A DNA stretch of 64,000 nt from Pyxicephalus adspersus. Lineage: Eukaryota > Chordata > Amphibia > Anura > Pyxicephalidae. Below are positions 36,631 to 48,934 of this stretch, one piece after another; the stretch's first letter is position 1, and the number at the start of each line of letters is the position of its first letter. The translations under genes and the position numbers were made by a program. The notes below the pieces were generated by a model. The model had not been told where the DNA came from and ran no database searches. It was given only the letters and a program-made list of their open reading frames with translations. The stretch lies in NCBI RefSeq assembly GCF_032062135.1, contig NC_092859.1:68347396-68411395 (forward strand), read 5' to 3'.

Positions 36631-37015
36631 ATCAGCACCATGCAGCACAGGTCGTCTTGCTTAATCCAAATTAGGGTACCCCCACTTGTTTTTCTTGTAA
36701 TGATTAAAACCTTTTACATTCACAGCACAAAAACTACAATCATTATTATGATTTTTGGACTCTTGCCATACTATAGGTACACCAAATTTCAAACTTTTCA
36801 GTTTTCCATTTTTCCACTGATGTAGACACTCTACACAAGTTTTTCATAACATATGGGGAGCCCAATACTTATCTTGTTCCCCCAGTTCAATACCAAAATA
36901 TGCAACATATGCTTGTTTCACATATTCTGTAATGTTTCTTCTCTGTGTTTGCTGAGAATTTTCACCACAAATGTAGCAAAATTCATTAGGGTCATTTAAA
37001 CAATTTCCTCATATT

Positions 37016-39353
37016 TCCGTAAAAAAAGAAAATGTATGAATAAAAAGAAGGCAAATAAAATTTTCATGAAAATAATGCTACATGTAATATATAAAAACTA
37101 TGGGGCAAAACGCGTTGGCTAGAAGAGGAGCTTTTTGTTTCAATTTATCTATACCACCTTGAAGCAATTATTGACCGCTGACAGTGTTTAATTATAAGTC
37201 ATACTGTCTGTCAATACGCATTACCCTTTTTGTATATAAACATTTTTTAATGTTTAAGCAATCTTCAATAAAATATATGTTTTTACTGATATTCTTCTCT
37301 GTGCCTTTCAAAAAAGCCTTCTTTTTCCCCCTCCCTCCCTCACCCCAATCCCTCCAATTTAATTTGTTATTTGATTCCAGGCTTGGCACTATTTAGGTTG
37401 GCCGTATTTATGCACCTGGTCCTAAGGTATCAATCTCTGTTCTGCATACATTTAATATATAAAATGCAAAACATTGGTGTAAAAAAAGATTTATAAAAAT
37501 ATGAGTTATGTGTTAACATTTGCTATTGGTAAAATTGTCTACTCCTATTCCTGTATCACAAGAACTAGAGCCAATTCAATTAAACTGATGTCATTTCTTG
37601 GTTCAGGAGATCTGAAATACACTAAATTTATTTGAAAATCCTTGGCAAGGGAATTTTTGTTTTTGAGCTGTGTTTTTTTTTTGTATTGTGCTTTACTACA
37701 CCTTATTGCTTACACGATTCCTTCAATGTTACTAACTATATACAACATTTCTTTAGTTAATTCTCTCATTCCAGTGAATCATTCTAATAATTTCTTTGCA
37801 TGTGCATTGTGTAACCAAAATCTGTTTTTCAAAAAATGTAATTCTGATGCTGGAAATAGTTTTGGATACACTTATCACATTACCCCTTTCCAGACACCAT
37901 CTTTTTTGGTCTGTACTGTGGTTTTATTTAAAATCTTCATTTAAACTACAGAGAAAAGAGTTATACAGTAACCCAGAACAACTATTTTGATGTGAACTTT
38001 CAGCAGGTTACAATTCTTGATTTATGACCGGCTGAACTGGGATTACAGCATTTTTTTTTTTTTTTTTGTATTATATAGTTATCTGGAGTCAACGTATATT
38101 CCGGTATAGATTATCCTCCATTATTTGGATGTGCCAGATCCTCCTAGCAATGCTGGTAATAATATACAAACCTATATTATCTTTTGGAGGTCATCTAATA
38201 TTTAAAGGTCAATTTTTTTGAAATACATACATACAAAGGCTTGTTTCAATCTTTTCAAGAGCTGAAGAAGGCTGAAATAGATTGAAAAAATGAAAAGATT
38301 TTTTGAAGAAAAAGGTACATGACAATCTTTATGATCAATAGTGGCAAACTAAATGTCGTCCAGTAAGGATTTATTCTCTCTCTCAATCAAAATTATGTTT
38401 GATTTGACATTTTCACAGAAAGTAAGCTCTGCAAATGTTTTTTCTTCACATTTTTTTTGTCTATTGCTATTTTTGTCATTACTAATGATAAATTGCCAAC
38501 TATTTTCCTAGATAACTGTAAATATACCCACTGCATAATCAAATGGCCTTATTATCTTACAGTGAAAATCATCATTTCATGCTAATCAACTATATGTCAG
38601 AATTTATTCTCTGTGAATAGTATAAAATTAGAATTCTTATCTTTGTGCTGTTTCCATCTTTGTGATTTATCCATGCAACACATATATCAAAATAACCAAA
38701 GTGGACTTATAAACAGTTTTGCTTGAGATGTCGTTTTTTTCTCACACTTTTTTTGGCAAATGGTTGAAGGCAAAATTAGGGGAAAGTTGTATTTGATTTA
38801 TGGAAGACTTTCTGTCCCAGATGGACAGTCTGCTGGGTGGAGGATTGACTTGAGGGGGGTTAAACCCAACCCGATAAATGAGGTGAAATTTTAAATATGA
38901 GGACAACTATTTGGATGCACATCAGCGCAGTGATTTCTAAAAGATCATGTGCAACCAGTTATAGCTCTCTTGTAAAGCATAGCTTGGAATGTTTGACTAA
39001 TAAAGTATCGGCAGTCTGGGGATTGCAATGTGAGTTCACAGAGGAGTGAGATACAACTTCTAGAGAGGTTCCGCTCAATGTTACTTTTACATATGATCAT
39101 CAAATAGGGTGGAACAGTATCCTTGTTTGATTTTGAGATCACGTATACAAAGTCCCTTATATCTTGTGTAATTGGGTGATCATGGTTAGTCAAGACAACT
39201 TCATTATAAAGATTCATTTATAAAAGACATAGCAGATCGTTGTCTGGCACACTTGAATAGGGTTTAATGGAAAAAATGTTTAAACAGTTATATATGAGTA
39301 AGTAAAGAACATGCAATAAAATTTCTATTAGAGTACAAGATAGGTTAAAAGAC
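37016..39353. other. Non-coding interval, nothing recognised
   Basis: AT-rich with a 17-T run at 38051-38067. The 100-codon frame at 37642-37944 is hydrophobic by composition (T-rich DNA) and has no domain. A GGCAAAACGCGTTGG motif near 37103 resembles a motif common in amphibian repeats, but no element boundary is visible. Confidence 0.55.
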
Positions 39354-39783
39354 TTAAGCTACATACACACTTCCAATTATTATCGTTGGAAATCGAACGA
39401 CGAACGTTCATGCACGATATATATGAACGATCGTATAGCACCGATCCTGCACATAGAGTTAACGACACGATCGTTCGTAGATATTGTACACACAATAGAT
39501 ACGATCGTTTAAGCGATAGAGGAACTATGTGCACGACAGGAAGTGAATGGACGTTCATTCATTACGCATGCTCAGATCATGGACGATCAACGAACGACCG
39601 TACACACGAACGATGTTCAACGATCGTCGTCCAATCCGATCCGTCGGTCCGGTCGTTCGTTTCCAGCGACTTTCCTCGTTCGTCGGCGTCGTTGGTTACT
39701 TTTTTACAAACGATTTTTTGCCCAATCGATCGTTCGTCGTTCGATTGGAACGATAAAAATTGGAAGTGTGTACGCACCTTTAA
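39354..39783. mobile_element. CpG-rich palindromic MITE flanked by TTAA
   Basis: TTAA lies at 39354-39357 and 39780-39783. The left end (ACACACTTCCAATTATTATC...) and the complement of the right end (ACACACTTCCAATTTTTATC...) form an inverted repeat of roughly 50 bases continuing through ATCGAACGACGAACG. The whole element is packed with CGATCG, GAACGA and CGTTCG words on both strands, in strong contrast to the AT-rich flanks. The 135-codon frame at 39386-39793 is a by-product of this composition. It is non-autonomous; TTAA flanks suggest piggyBac-like or Kolobok-like mobilisation. Confidence 0.82.
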
Positions 39784-41379
39784 TATAATGTAATGACAAT
39801 GGACCGTTCAGTGAACAATGAAGAAACTAAAACTACATTAATTCACAAGAAAACATTGGAGGAATTATTTTATTGTATTAAAGTGATACATTAACTAAAT
39901 ATATGTTATGTAAGAAATTAGCCTAAGGAACTGGATACTGAAATTGCAATTAGACCACCATCTATAATTTCATTATAAGTTGTAATAGCTAAGTGTGAAA
40001 TGGCATATTCAGTGTTCAAGTTTTTTGCTATGATAGAAGAATACAATATTTTGGTCAGAATTTTGGTAGTGCTCAGTTAATTTTTCTGTAGTTTTCAGTA
40101 GTTACCAAGCATGACCTTCAGTATAGGTCATTCGTGTTTTGCATATTGCTGCATTTTTGATTAAACTTAGTCCATCTAAAATATTCTAGATATTCATATA
40201 AAATAATATACATTTAGACCTTGTTGTACAGGAAGTTAATTGTCCCATGGCTTTTCACAGACCAAAAAAAATATAAAAAATATAAAATATTTGCCGATAG
40301 TTTTTAGTTTTTTTATCATCTAAAAACTATGGGCACCTTTACAGACAAGTATATGCAGATCAGACAAATATGATCTATTGCCCATCCTTTTAATGGTAAT
40401 TCTTCTGTAGATTGGATATAGCTTCTGTCCTTTATCAGAATTCCTTGCCACTTATTTCCTGCATGCTTTGAGAGTTGTTGATGTGTACACATTTTTATAC
40501 ATTAAACCTTATGTTCTACTTTCCATAGATGAAACCCTTTTGTGGTCACCTGCATCCAGGTCTGCTAAATGTGAAGCTTGCATTTTTAAGATTATATCCA
40601 GAACACTGTAAATATTTGAAAAAAAACAAACAGTAAATTCATGACAAATGTCAAATTTGTGTCTTGAAAACTGCATAAATGTGGCTAGTTTCCAGTACAA
40701 ACAACAAGTGTAATATTTTCTTCCCAAGATGAATAGTTGATAAATCACAAAGAGTGTGTAATGTTTAGTTACAAGTGTTTTCCCTAATACTATGTTTTCA
40801 GACATTGGATACAATCTTCTGTGTATTAGTACTATATGGAAAGAACAGAGCCATGTTTTGGTAAGATCTGTTTTCAATCAATAGCAGCAGCTTACTTACC
40901 AAGGCCAGTTTGGATTGACTATACTTATATGTAACTGTAAAATACTTTGTGTACTTATACTGATTGACACCACTTCTTCTACCAATACCATTTTCATTTT
41001 TTATCTTTTTGATGTCTTCTCTTCCTAGTGTGTCTGGTATTGTGTCTGGTATGTTCAATGTAAGTGCAGCTGCCATATGCAAGTCTGGAACATACTAGAG
41101 CTGTGGGGTATCCTTCAGGCAATATTATCTTTTAATAGTTTATTGTTGTGTAAGGTAGGCTGTAAGCAAGAAAAGGAAAAAGATAGGTGGAGGACATACA
41201 TAGCAGGATGGGAAAAAACAGGTTGTGGAAAAGTTGAGGTGAAGATAAATAAAGGGGCCATAGAAAGGTCAGAGTTGGGATTGATGGATAAGGAATTTTA
41301 GGTTTTGAGTTAGTGGGGGAGAAAACGTTGTAGATCCTATGGCTGATTAAATGTTTTCCCTCCTGCCCTTTCCGCACAG
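39784..41379. other. Non-coding interval, nothing recognised
   Basis: Overlapping 94-122 codon frames on the minus strand at 40509-41082 lack domains and run through AT-rich sequence. I treat them as chance. Confidence 0.55.
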
Positions 41380-41604
41380 TGGGCCTGATTTAATAAAGCT
41401 CTCCAAGGCTGAAAAGAATACACTTTCATCAGTGAAGCTAGGTGATCCAGCAAACTGGAATGGATTTCTGAAAAAGTAACTTGCCATTTGCCAGCAAATG
41501 TTTCAATCTTGGACCAGACCCATTCCATGTTTGCTGAATCTCCCAGCTTCACTGATGAAAGTGAATCTTCTACAGCCTTGGAGAGCTTAAATAAATCACG
41601 CCCA
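41380..41604. mobile_element. Palindromic fold-back MITE, copy 2
   Basis: It starts GGGCCTGATTTAATAAAGCT and ends with the complement-like TAAATCACGCCCAT. Both arms carry the CACTTTCATCAGTGAAGCT block and a CCATTCCA/TGGAATGGA block, as in copy 1 at 8131. Confidence 0.85.
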
Positions 41605-41609
41605 TTGGC

Positions 41610-41813
41610 TCTGCTTAATCTCTCCTTTACTGGAGTGGAAAGACTATCGTGGTTGATCCAGCAAACCTAAAATGGACCTATGTCAGGATTAAAAACATTT
41701 GCCAAATAATAGCAAATCATTTTAAGCAATCCATTCCAGGCTGGTTCACCCTGGTTCTACCATGATAGCCTATATTCTCCAGTCTTGGAGACCTATAATA
41801 AATTGGACTCATT
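41610..41813. mobile_element. Palindromic fold-back MITE, copy 3 (left end eroded)
   Basis: Contains TTGATCCAGCAAACCT at about 41654-41669 and the right-arm blocks CAATCCATTCCAGG and CCAGTCTTGGAGACC with TAATAAATTGGACT at the end. It lies immediately after copy 2, so the two form a tandem pair; its left terminus is degraded. Confidence 0.7.
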
Positions 41814-44800
41814 GTGTTGTAGGAAAAGGGGAGTGCTATGTGGGAATTTTGGGTTAGAAGCAGTTGGGTCCTGGAGGGTCAGAGTCTGAGTTGGTATTTA
41901 TAGTACAGGGGATCATCTTTTAGTGCGGTATCCCCCAAGTAGAAAAAGAGAAAGTTGTTTGAGGTTGAAAGTCAGCAGTTAAAGGTGGTGCTGGGTGGCT
42001 GGGACCATTTTATCATTTGCTGACTGGGAGTAAGGAAGCCTTTGGTTGTTTGGCAGGACCTGCAGCCTTTGAAGCATTATGCCAGGGTTAGCAACAGGGT
42101 GTATTTGTATTATCTGTATTATTTCTCAAATCTGCTTGAGATCATTATGTTATGGAGCGCTTGTAAGTTGGTTTTATTATTGGTTTTGAATAAACAACTG
42201 CCTGCTGTTTACCTTCCAAAATATATTCAGTGTGAACTGTTGGGGGGTTGGGGAGCAGTTGATACCAAATTTAAAGGGGGCTGAGGGCAGGTATTTGTTT
42301 GGGGGGGAGGAATTAGTGAGTTAGAGGGGATCGAAGGTGATGACTTCTGAGCTACCCTGGTCATGTCCCAGTGTTGATATCCTTATAAATTAGAAAAAAT
42401 AATCAGACAATATAGAATTAAGAACATATCAAATGTGGCTTTTACACCTGTAAAATTGTCAAGTCTTTGTAGATTTAGTCTGTGGAAACAATCTGGAACA
42501 GATATTATTATTTAAAAATAATTTGACACATCTCTAACTGTAACTTCTTTATCAGTTGATGAAGACATTTTAGTGGAAATGATCTTGCACATAACATGTT
42601 AGCATCAATATTTTCATTACTCATTCATACAGCATAGTGCTGATGCATCTAATAGTATTATTACCGTAGTACCGGTATCAGGAAGATAGTATATTACTAT
42701 AAATATATAATTGACACAGGAATTTCGGCTGAGGTTAAGGGCTGATACCAGTTGTTGGTACTATGGGGTCTATTTGAAAATCTGTGAATATGACATTCAC
42801 TGAAACACATATGGTTTATAAATAAACCATATGTGTACTACTCAAAGTCCCCAAAAACATTGTAAATACACTGTACTATATCTTTTCCATCTTTTCCACT
42901 GCTGCTCCCTCTTTGGATTTGGTCGCTGTATAAATATATCAAGTGTAAAAGCTGATAAAAAAACTGACAAAGTGTGTAAGTGTATAAGTACTGTCTGGGT
43001 GTGAGATAGAAACATACAAAGTAGCTTTGTACTTTATTACTTTTTAGTTACTTAGTCTAGTAACTTTTTTATTTACTCTATATTGTTAATCTGTAGATGG
43101 AGGAGCTTAAGAATATAATTTCATTTTGTAAAAATTTAGACAGTTACAATGAAGAGAGGTGAAAAAAACTCAGTCCTGACACTTTTCGCCCATTAAGGGC
43201 TTACTCAGGGGATTTAGGAGCTTGATACGTTTCATCTGCCGTTGTATGATTTTAATGGACCACGTGTTATATTAGGAATAAGGATGGGAGCTGCCGGATA
43301 GCAGTATAGGTAAAACGTTTTGTATGTTGCCTGTAAGCAGAAAAAGTCTGCTAGCAATGTTCTGGTGGTATACAATAGGGTAGTAATGGTGGCAGCATTG
43401 GAGAATAGAAACCTTAAGCATGTAAGTAGAGAACTTAAAATCTCCTTGGTAATTCTCTTAAGGCTGTTTGTTAGTCCAAAATGTAAGCTATGAAGCTGAT
43501 ATGATAGGTTGTTGGTTTATTTCACTGTTGTGATTTCCTCCAGGGAGTAGCCGTATGTGGTGTGCACCTTATCAGCATTTAGTACTGCGAATGGTATCTC
43601 TTTTTCCTCCCTCCAAATAGTGCCAGTTGTGATCCAAGCAATTTCTTCATTAGATTGTAATTCCACGGACATATCGTCAGCAGCATCCAAATAATAATAA
43701 TAAAAATAATTTCAGGTAATGTGAAAAAAAATCAGCCCTATTCTTTCCATTCTCCCTTTACCTGATATTAATCTTCTGTTTTTTGTTCGTACCAGAATTA
43801 TCAGTTTAATGTTAATGAAAAAGAACAAACTGTAGAAAAAGTTTTTATTTACACTAACACTAATCAGCTTTTTTTTTTTTTTTTTAGTTTTGTTGGGTTT
43901 TTGTTGAAAAACTACATTATTGCCACATAAACAGACCAATAGCAGAAATGTGGTCAATAGGGGGTGTGCAGGTGTGAGAGCTGAAGTGGTTAGGTTGTTA
44001 GTTTGGTTACGGGGTTATGTTTAGGTTAAGATTTGCAGTCAGGTTAAGGCTACACTTAGTGACAAGGTTATTTGTTGGGCCATATGTTATACAGATAGGT
44101 ACAAATATATGACATCCCCTGCTCTACACTGCAAGGAAAGAAGAAAGTGTACCTACACTCCAAATAACCCAAGAGTTTGAGATAATCCAGAGAGTTGGGG
44201 ACTCCAACAAGTCTCTGACGAAAAGTCTGGCTATAATCATGCTACAGCAAAATGACACCTTAGGGTTGACAATATTTTTGGGACCTTGGTTTAACATATT
44301 TCTCCACTACAAGCTTGCTGTAATGCCTCAAGACTTAGAACACAAAGTTATACACATTTAAGACAATAAACTGTCATTTTAATAATAACCACAAGGTGGA
44401 GCCTTCCAACAAGGTCTGTCCAGTAACCAGGTCCAATCAATGCAACAGAGACTGCAAAATAATATTCAGCCGTTTTCTTTTTTCTTTTTTTTTAACTGAA
44501 ATATCTACATAATTTGGAACAGATTTTTGAAACATACAATCTCAAATATGATAAATTAATTTAAATTTAAATAAATTCAATTCATATTTATTTTACTTAT
44601 TTATTCTACATCATGTATTAGATGAATGACCATAATTTTTTGTTTAGATTTAAACAACATAAAAAAGTTTCCAGATTTCAAATTATTGTCATATCGTTAA
44701 CATTTTTTACTTTTTTTAAATGGGGGGATGGGGGTGATGATTTAGGAAAAATACTTGTATATCAATTCTCCTGCAGTGTTTTAGAGGAGGCAAAGGAGAA

Positions 44801-46398
44801 TTTGAGGAGGAATTTTCATTTGATTAGATAAAATAATATACATTTAGCACATTTCCGTAGTTAATTTAACAAAAACACAGCTAGATTATACACTAAAATG
44901 ATGCTTGCGTAAACTAGATATTGTGGAAATATTTTACAGAATAGAGATAAATAGTATATACTATACTGTGGATGATATAGAGACCGAGTAATTGTAGGAA
45001 AATAATAATAATTGATTTCAGCTTACAAAACTGTTACACTGCCTAAGATTTTTCAGAATTTTCTAACAATCGTTGATGCACCTGGATGATTAGAGGGCTG
45101 GGGCCTTTCTGGATAACTAATAATTTAGGGTTTGTATTATTCCGTGATAAAAGGGTGATGAAGGGTGACATAGTCTAGTAATACCTCCGACATTAAAAGT
45201 AGGAAAAACAATGAGCGCACACTTAAAGCTGATGCCCATAGTAAACTCAGTAAGAACTTTTATTTTGTAGCAGATTTAAATCTTTACTTTTGTAAAAGTT
45301 TCAAAGGGAAAAAAAACAATAAAAAAAAGTACAGTTTCCAGTAATGTCACTTAACATTATGATTTACACAGGTAACAAAACCTTAAATATTCATGATAAA
45401 TTACAACCATCAAAGTCCACTTAGTACAAGGATACCATGTTACTGTATATTTTATTTATCATAAAAGAGCGTTAAAGCTCAAATTTTCCATCTTGTGGAC
45501 TGTACTTATCTTTCCCTGTTTTATGTTTATTATAATTATTTCTTGTTAATTATTGTTTGTACTTTTTTTTTAATGTTTAACTTTGCATAAATTGTAATTG
45601 AAGGTAAGAATAAATCAGATCTATGCAGATGGTAATCAGTGTAACACATTGCAAAACCCATACCAATCAAAAATGGCAGATTCACTTATCACTTATAACT
45701 AAAACATATACCAGTTTTTTTCCGATTGAATTCCTATACACACAGACCCATATACACATGCTATTTAAAATATCATAGTGTAAAATCACCAACTCCCTGT
45801 GACCTAAAATACAAAAAGAGACAGTTTTTCAAATCATTTTTACCTGGTGACTGTCCTATCACATATGTGCTTTTATGTTATTGCCCTCTCCTAGGTACTC
45901 TTAGGTTGCAGAAAATAATATTGTTTGGCAACACAACCTATAGGTAAAATGTTAAGATCAGATAAGTCTCATTCATGTAATGACCATGTGTGGTATTCCT
46001 TGTAGATGAGATGTAACAATATATTGTAATATAAAAAGAGGTTCAGATCCTACCTCCCTCTCTTCAGGCCTTTTCACTGTACTTGTGCTTGATGTTTATG
46101 CCCATTTCTACAACATATGCTCAATATATGGTAATATCTCCAACATTTATTCTATCACTAAATCTCTTCCTAACACTAAAGTGGCCTCTAAAATAAATCC
46201 TTATTATACTTTTTTCTTTACTTAAAATAAAAAATGTAGAATGTAATGTACCTTACTACCCTAGAAACTGATGCCTAACTTTAAGCCTTAAAATAACTCT
46301 TTAACCCAACACTAAAAATTAACTCTTAACAGCTAAGCCTATCACTTCACATACTTTAATAAAGCTGGCCTTATACCAAAAATGTAGCAAGTGCTACA
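41814..46398. other. Non-coding interval, nothing recognised
   Basis: Holds a perfect 14-bp-arm hairpin (42805-42836) and a 17-T run (43869-43885). A CACTTTTCGCCCATTAAGGG stretch near 43180 resembles a motif common in frog repeats, but ends are not visible. No gene. Confidence 0.55.
42805..42836. repeat. Perfect hairpin, 14-base arms
   Basis: ACACATATGGTTTA (42805-42818), loop TAAA, then its exact complement (42823-42836). Confidence 0.9.
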
Positions 46399-46490
46399 AT
46401 GTAATTTTTCTGTTTACTAATTTGACAAGTAAGATAACTCTACCATGGCACTGGTGGGTCTAAAGACCAAGGCGGGTGGGCCCCATACCC
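46399..46490 (+). repeat. Unnamed dispersed repeat, copy 1
   Basis: About 90 bases starting TGTAATTTTTCTGTTTACTA and including TTTGACAAGTAAGA, TACCATGGCACT and a CAAGGCGGGTG block. It closely matches 52773-52863. No coding capacity and no clear ends; it may be part of a larger low-copy element. Confidence 0.65.
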
Positions 46491-46545
46491 ACCCTAGTGG
46501 TTAAACTTGATGGGCTTATGTCTTTTTCAACCTAACTGACAATGT
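46486..46545 (+). repeat. CR1/L2-type LINE 3' tail fragment
   Basis: CTAGTGGTTAAACTTGATGG followed by GCTTATGTCTTTTTCAACCT and a TGTAA end matches the 3' tails at 29890-29961 (plus) and 54025-54100 (minus). It is 5'-truncated to a few dozen bases, a normal outcome of LINE insertion. Confidence 0.7.
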
Positions 46546-48574
46546 AAAAGGAAATAAAATAGAATGGCTGGTCTCATATCTAAATAAGTAAACAATGCAA
46601 ATGAATTACATTAGGCAAAGCTAAAATATTAACAAATATTTGCAAAGGAATGCAAATCTTTACATCAAATTTTATTCATATGGACACGTCTTGGCCTGCA
46701 AGAATTCCATGTATATTATATGCAAATGCTTTATCATAGTGGAAGTGGATAACATGAAATATTTATATATAAATGATAATAAGGATACGAAAATTAAATT
46801 TGCAGGAACAAAAAAAAAATTTACACCAATTCAATATTTCTGTGAACCAAACATCTTTCATGTATAAATGGTAAATTAAGTAACAACCCTTATGTTATTT
46901 AGGTTGATACAAGTGGTGTTGCATGGCCATAATTATTGTTATATTTTCAGTAAGAGCACGCTTTATTATTTTGCATGTTTCACATATTCATATTAGGGAA
47001 GCTATACCTATCCTATACTAAACTATGAATCAAGCACACTTATAGGATACTGGAATAACACAATTTTTTATGAATGTGATTAATCAGCAAACTCTATAAA
47101 CCAAAGCAGATCTAAAGTGACCTAAATTTTCTGACTAATAAAAAAGCTGAAATACAGCAAAAACAAGACTAAAAGAGATAAGAAGGTCAGTATAATCTTG
47201 ATGAGTGAAATGTACAAGACACAAAACTAATTTGTCTACCAGCATCTTTAAATTTGAATTTGGTTGTCATGTTTATGCACCTTCATCGTGGCTACAATGA
47301 CAGTGGAAGTGGATGACAGTGGAAATCTTCAAAGGACAACACATAATTTATTTTCTACTCTGCACCAAGGTGACTAGATTCTTGCTTTGCTACATTCCAG
47401 GTTTTGAGAAAGGAAGTTTGTTTGCCAGCAGCAGAAAAAACACAATACAATTCATTAGTAAACTGTCACATTATGTTTCTTTATATCTAATATGACATGT
47501 TTGGTTACATTATTGCATGTCAATTGATTGAAATAAAGTGCTCACTGTTCACCGCTACCATCTGTTCCCCTGACATTTGAAGTTTGTCCATTGCTTTTTT
47601 GCTTTATTTTCTACCACAAACATTAAAGCTGAGATTTATTCATTAGCTACTTTTCCAAGTTTTCGAGAAGGGCTAAAACTACAATATTAGCCAGCTTGGA
47701 CAAAAGAAATAAGTGATAGAAATATTGAAATGATAAAATAATCATAGAAAAATAATAATAATAAAAATGATAATTTAATGTTAAGACTCCAAGCAAACTT
47801 GCAAAGTAAATAATAAATAATGTTTAATTTTGCCCTAGTTTCCTTATTAAGAATTCACCTACTCTAATTTTCAGGGGTACATAAAGAAGGCCCCTGTACA
47901 CAGGACACATCACAGTGTTGGCTCAGTACTAGGTTTCTATAAAAAAAATTATGTTGCTCCCCTACTTTCAACTTCTTCCTGGAGTTAATAATAAAATCAG
48001 TTAATTAAATAATATAAAGAACAATTTAAAGTTTGTTTATGCTTATTTATGCTGTGGGTTCTATGGGTAACTTATCTCTTTCTCTCCAACCATTGGTCAA
48101 ATGTGTTCCTATTACTGTAGAACTAATATACAACATAGCTTATGAATGATTTTATGCTAGCCTTTAGAATGTTAAACCTCCACAGATTGTTTTGATTTTT
48201 TTTAATTTTAATATGCTGTATTTGGGCTTGTGGAATTGTGCCTCGGGCATCCATAATTACAACTCAATAAATTACTGGATTGCAATACCATACACAAAGC
48301 TAAATTACCAGTTTTCCCATCCTAATAAAGTCAACTTTATGTTTATTAACAAAAATGTGCACTTTAATTTAGTATTCAAAAGTTTAGCTGGAAAAGTTTA
48401 TTCAGTAAAACTAAGTTACAGGCACCACCTGACTGACTTGCCAGAGGAGCGGGGGATCCTCTATTGGGCATCATTATTTTATGGTAGACTTGTTACTACA
48501 ATCAGTGGATACTTTAGTCACATGGAACCCTACGGTCACTGAGAGTTGCTGGTTTGGAATCTCTATACCGCATA
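46546..48574. other. Non-coding interval, nothing recognised
   Basis: AT-rich. The 116-codon frame at 48192-48542 has no domain. A locally duplicated GACAGTGGAA word occurs near 47300-47320. Confidence 0.55.
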
Positions 48575-48934
48575 TACCAGCAACATCAGTTGGACAAGAT
48601 GCATGCAGCCACAGCACAGCCTTTGCAGAGCTAGGTCCCAGGTTCTATCCCCACCCAGGACAGTATCTGCATGGAGTTTGCAGGTTCTCCCCGTGTCTGC
48701 GTGGGTTTCCTCCGGGTACTCCGGTTTCCTCCCACATCCCAAAAACATGCAGTTAGGTTAACTGGCTTCTCCCTAACAATTGCCCTTAGACTATAATAAT
48801 CACATATGACTATGGTAGGGAAATTAGATTGTGAGCTCCTTTGAGGGACAGTTAGTGACACGACTATGGACTATGTACAGCGCTGCGTAATATGATGGCG
48901 CTATATAAATACTGTATAATAATAATAATAACAA
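48575..48934 (+). mobile_element. tRNA-derived V-SINE, copy 2
   Basis: The tRNA-like head is worn (the B-box is GGTTCTATCC at about 48640). The V-SINE core is well kept: GCATGGAGTTTGCAGGTTCT, CCCCGTGTCTGCGTGGGTTT and TCCTCCGGGTACTCCGGTTT in succession (about 48671-48735). The 3' end has GTACAGCGCTGCGTAATATG and GCGCTATATAAATACTG followed by a TAA/TAATAA tail. Better preserved in the core than copy 1 at 17925. The frames over it on both strands are shadows. Confidence 0.9.

Larger units (their letters stand above)
35009..37015 (-). pseudogene. Broken mobile-element-associated gene, family not named, split by a MITE
   Basis: On the minus strand, a once-continuous protein of about 500 residues can be followed once the 519-bp MITE (36104-36622) is set aside. 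The N-terminus has an apparent zinc-binding array: CYIC (36967-36978), WAPH, CVEC (36826-36837), then NH and CSFC (36727-36738), with a TGA between PH and CVEC. After the MITE comes an acidic S/G/E-rich linker, then LNDLICDLSLSKQASELLAS (35925 region), YCFNIPGLL, LFIDS (about 35715), and LPPLHIKLGLIKQF (about 35330-35375). The C-terminus reads GRW...MADYCW...RKSY with a stop at 35009-35011. Stops and frameshifts occur throughout the second half. I recognise these blocks as a recurrent family of uncharacterised proteins found in many animal genomes and probably mobile-element-derived, but I cannot assign its class or reaction. The plus-strand frame at 34957-35472 is its shadow. Confidence 0.7.

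Noticed and set aside
37095..37120. GGCAAAACGCGTTGG motif, and a CTTTTCGCCCATTAAGGGC stretch near 43180, as ends of a frog repeat
   Set aside because: Only short similarity to motifs common in amphibian repeats; no element boundaries or second copy in the window.
39386..39793. 135-codon and other overlapping frames in several registers
   Set aside because: They are by-products of the CGATCG-rich palindromic MITE, which lacks stop codons on both strands for compositional reasons.
40509..41082. Minus-strand frames of 122 and 94 codons
   Set aside because: No recognisable domain, no exon-like splice context and AT-driven composition.
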